From: Gammaproteobacteria bacterium
Lineage (GTDB): Bacteria; Pseudomonadota; Gammaproteobacteria; Pseudomonadales; Pseudomonadaceae
NCBI GenBank assembly: GCA_012513235.1
Contig: JAAZCO010000277.1
Location: forward strand, 1 to 8,445
DNA length: 8,445 nt
Reading direction: 5' to 3'
Below are positions 6,283-8,445 of this stretch, piece by piece. The notes beneath the pieces are model-generated. The model was not told the origin of the DNA. It did not search any database and was given only the letters and a program-made list of their open reading frames with translations. Made by a program: the position numbers and the translations under genes. Position 1 is the first letter of the stretch. Every line of letters begins with the position of its first letter.

Positions 6283-7824
6283 ATGACGCAAGCAAAAACC
6301 GCTGTGTACACCGATATTAGCGCTGCTCAATTAATTGAAGAAGCCGTTCGCCGTGGCGAAGGAAAATTAGCTGTTAATGGCTCGTTAGTTGTTGAAACTG
6401 GCCATCGCACAGGTCGCTCACCTGCTGACCGTTTTATTGTGCAAGAGCCTAGCACTGAAGCTCAGATTGCTTGGGGTCCAATTAACCGTCCTGTTGCACC
6501 GAGCATCTTTGATGCACTGTGGACGCGTGTTGAAGCTTATGTAGCTGAGCGTGAAAGCTTTGTCTCGCATGTGCATGTGGGTTCAGATCCTGCGCATTAC
6601 TTGCCAGTTAAAATGACCACAACCACAGCTTGGCACAACCTGTTTGGCCGTTGCTTGTTTATTACTCCAGATGCATTTAATGAAGGTAATAAAGAGCAGT
6701 GGCAGATTATTAACGCACCTTTCTTTGAGTGTGTACCAGAGCGTGACGGTACTAACTCTGACGGTTGTGTGATGATTAACTTTGCTGAGAAGAAAGTTTT
6801 ATTAGCCGGTATGCAATACGCGGGCGAAATGAAAAAAGCGATGTTCTCAGTACAGAACTTCCTGTTGCCTGCTAAAGATGTATTACCTATGCACTGTGCG
6901 GCCAACGTCGGTGAAGATGGCGATACCACTTTATTCTTTGGTTTGTCCGGTACCGGTAAAACCACATTATCAGCTGATGAAAGTCGTTACCTGATTGGTG
7001 ATGATGAGCACGGTTGGGGTGTGGGTACTGTGTTCAATATCGAAGGCGGTTGCTATGCGAAATGCATCGACTTGTCTGAGAAGAATGAGCCAGTAATCTG
7101 GAAAGCGATTAAGTTTGGTGCTGTACTTGAGAACGTTGTGTTAGATGAGCAGCGTACTCCTGATTACAGCGATGATAGCTTGACGCAAAACAGCCGTGCG
7201 GCATATCCGTTAGCAAACGTTGAAAAGCGTGTGATTGCTAACCGTGCTGGTGAGCCTAATGCTGTGATTTTCTTGACCTGTGACCTGACTGGCGTACTGC
7301 CACCGGTGTCCATCTTGAATAATGAGCAAGCGGCATACCACTTCTTGTCAGGCTACACTGCGTTAGTGGGCTCAACTGAAATGGGTTCAGAAGCGGGTAT
7401 TAAATCTACCTTCTCAACCTGCTTCGGCGCACCATTCTTCCCGCGTCCAGCGGGCGAGTATGCTGATCTGTTGATTAAGCGTATCCAAGGTTTTGGTTCA
7501 AAAGTTTACCTGGTGAATACCGGTTGGACTGGCGGTGGCTACGGTGTGGGTGAGCGTTTCAATATCCCAACCACACGTGCAGTGATTGCAGCCATTCAGG
7601 GCGGTACATTAGTAGGTGCAGAAACTGAGCACTTACCAGTAATTAACCTGGATGTACCAAAAACAGTACCAGGCGTTGATACTAACTTGCTCAACCCACG
7701 TAACACTTGGGCTGACAAAGCAGCGTACGACGCGGCAGCACAAGAGCTGGCTGCGAAGTTTGTCGAGAACTTCAAGAAGTTTGAAGTCGCTGACGCAATC
7801 AAAAATGCGGGTCCACAAATCTAA
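6283..7824 (+). CDS. pckA: Phosphoenolpyruvate carboxykinase (ATP)
   Basis: A 513-residue cytoplasmic enzyme that converts oxaloacetate and ATP to phosphoenolpyruvate, CO2 and ADP, the committed step of gluconeogenesis from TCA intermediates. Visible motifs (ATG-start numbering) are TGHRTGRSP (substrate-binding arginine, about 40-47), YAGEMKK (about 179-185, conserved metal and substrate region), the P-loop GLSGTGKTTLS (220-230), the kinase-2-like IGDDEHGW (238-245) and SRAAYP near 304-309. GSEAG and the later TGWTGGGYGVG are also typical of the ATP-dependent family. The reading frame stays open back to a GTG at 6226, which would add 19 residues. I chose ATG 6283 because MTQAKTAVYTD matches Pseudomonas PckA in start and total length, and because 6226 falls inside the leader hairpin. 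The gene ends at a bidirectional terminator shared with zwf. Confidence 0.97.
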   Translation: MTQAKTAVYTDISAAQLIEEAVRRGEGKLAVNGSLVVETGHRTGRSPADRFIVQEPSTEAQIAWGPINRPVAPSIFDALWTRVEAYVAERESFVSHVHVGSDPAHYLPVKMTTTTAWHNLFGRCLFITPDAFNEGNKEQWQIINAPFFECVPERDGTNSDGCVMINFAEKKVLLAGMQYAGEMKKAMFSVQNFLLPAKDVLPMHCAANVGEDGDTTLFFGLSGTGKTTLSADESRYLIGDDEHGWGVGTVFNIEGGCYAKCIDLSEKNEPVIWKAIKFGAVLENVVLDEQRTPDYSDDSLTQNSRAAYPLANVEKRVIANRAGEPNAVIFLTCDLTGVLPPVSILNNEQAAYHFLSGYTALVGSTEMGSEAGIKSTFSTCFGAPFFPRPAGEYADLLIKRIQGFGSKVYLVNTGWTGGGYGVGERFNIPTTRAVIAAIQGGTLVGAETEHLPVINLDVPKTVPGVDTNLLNPRNTWADKAAYDAAAQELAAKFVENFKKFEVADAIKNAGPQI

Positions 7825-7843
7825 TTTAGATTGTGTGATTGCT

Positions 7844-7882
7844 GCATAAAAAAACCGCTCCTCAGTGAGCGGTTTTTTATGC
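7844..7882. terminator. Bidirectional intrinsic terminator between pckA and zwf
   Basis: GCAT-A7-CCGCTC (7844-7860) pairs with GAGCGG-T6-ATGC (7867-7882) around a 6-nt loop. This gives a 16-bp stem with one bulged A. The GC core is flanked by an A-run and a T-run, so it can stop transcripts from both strands. It lies 20 bp past the pckA stop and 65 bp past the zwf stop, the expected arrangement for convergent genes. Confidence 0.93.
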
Positions 7883-7946
7883 CTGATGTTTTTGAGTCGG
7901 CATCTCAGGGCTTAGCTTGCGTGCAAGTCGCGCTTAACCTGCGCGC

Positions 7947-8445
7947 TTACTCATGCCAAGCGCGACCATGCTTCTCTAGCAGGCTGTGTGCTTGTTCAGG
8001 TCCATTAGAACCTGCTGGGTAAGGGCGTGGGCGCTGATAGTGCTGTTGCCAGCCCTTAAGAATCGGGTCGACCCATTGCCATGCCGCTTCCACTTCGTCG
8101 CGGCGCATAAAGAGGGTGGAGTCGTTTTTAATCACATCCAGCAGTAAACGCTCGTAAGCTTCCCAGCGGCGGTTATCCTGAAAGACCTGCGCAAGGTTGA
8201 TCTCTAACTCCACAGGCTCCAAATGCATGCCTTTACCTGGGGTTTTGGCCATCAGTTCAATACTGATGCGTTCTTCAGGTTGCAGGCGAATCAGCAAATG
8301 ATTTGCTTGGCTGTCGCTAAATAAGCTGTGGGGTACCGGCTTAAACTGGATGACAATTTCTGAGGTTTTCTTCGCGAGACGTTTGCCCGTACGCAAATAA
8401 AAAGGCACGCCAGCCCAGCGCCAGTTATCCACTTCGACTTCGATA
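7947..8445 (-). CDS. zwf: Glucose-6-phosphate 1-dehydrogenase, C-terminal fragment
   Basis: The window holds the last 165 codons; the gene continues past the right edge, where the fragment reads IEVEVDNWRWAGVPFYLRTGKR. G6PD enzymes are about 490 residues, so this is roughly the last third, part of the beta+alpha domain, without the NADP-binding fold or the catalytic motif. Other family signatures are YERLLLDVIKNDSTLFMRRDE and EAAWQWVDPI. The enzyme oxidises glucose-6-phosphate to 6-phosphogluconolactone, feeding the Entner-Doudoroff and pentose-phosphate routes and making NADPH. An internal GTG (8430-8432) is not the true start, because the homologous sequence runs through it. It is convergent with pckA and shares its terminator. 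In Pseudomonas zwf is often followed by pgl and eda; here no gene follows it before the terminator. Confidence 0.93.
   Translation of the reverse strand, partial: IEVEVDNWRWAGVPFYLRTGKRLAKKTSEIVIQFKPVPHSLFSDSQANHLLIRLQPEERISIELMAKTPGKGMHLEPVELEINLAQVFQDNRRWEAYERLLLDVIKNDSTLFMRRDEVEAAWQWVDPILKGWQQHYQRPRPYPAGSNGPEQAHSLLEKHGRAWHE

Noticed and set aside
6597..6965. 122-codon minus-strand open frame inside pckA
   Set aside because: It is antisense to the conserved PckA core including the P-loop. The sequence resembles nothing known and is explained by the codon bias of pckA.
7922..7949. Second zwf terminator or a small RNA in the GC-rich stretch after the zwf stop
   Set aside because: CGCGC and GCGCG could pair over a 7-nt loop, but there is no T-run, and the strong bidirectional terminator nearby is sufficient.
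1..8445. CRISPR array, tRNA, rRNA, insertion sequence, toxin-antitoxin or phage-defence system
   Set aside because: No regularly spaced repeats, clover-leaf arms, transposase frames or unrecognised full-length genes were found; recognised housekeeping genes fill the window.

Overview
The window looks like chromosomal core DNA from a gammaproteobacterium of the Pseudomonas lineage. The proteins closely resemble Pseudomonas Tex, OmpR/AmgR, EnvZ/AmgS, Hsp15, Hsp33 and ATP-type PEP carboxykinase. The order gshA - tex / ompR - envZ - hslR - hslO - pckA matches, as I recall it, the P. aeruginosa PA5203-PA5192 neighbourhood with several intervening genes missing. Base composition looks close to even, with many AT-ending codons, unlike the GC-rich typical pseudomonads. 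That would fit one of the lower-GC relatives (Thiopseudomonas/Denitrificimonas-like), but the genus is an inference, not a reading.

Layout. On the minus strand, the left edge holds the first 33 codons of gshA (glutamate-cysteine ligase, TTG start), and upstream of it lies tex (RNA-binding transcription accessory protein). A divergent intergenic region of about 190 bp separates tex from the plus-strand genes. Those are ompR and envZ (a two-component system overlapping by ATGA), hslR (Hsp15, ribosome rescue), hslO (Hsp33, redox-regulated holdase) and pckA (PEP carboxykinase, gluconeogenesis). A long near-perfect bidirectional terminator closes pckA and the convergent minus-strand gene zwf (glucose-6-phosphate dehydrogenase), of which only the C-terminal third is present.

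How the genes relate. The ompR-envZ-hslR-hslO block has an envelope and protein-stress theme: a sensor/regulator pair, a 50S-nascent-chain rescue factor and a chaperone for oxidised proteins. The flanking gshA adds thiol redox homeostasis. pckA and zwf belong to central carbon metabolism and meet tail to tail.

Gene density is high. No gap exceeds 300 bp, and I see no tRNA, rRNA, CRISPR array, insertion sequence, prophage or defence gene. The only structure not explained by the genes is in leaders and intergenic regions: a 10-bp inverted repeat in the pckA leader with a strong but displaced Shine-Dalgarno sequence, a miniature terminator-like hairpin at the predicted 5' end of the tex transcript, and a few short palindromes. 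I found no evidence for a new multi-gene system here.
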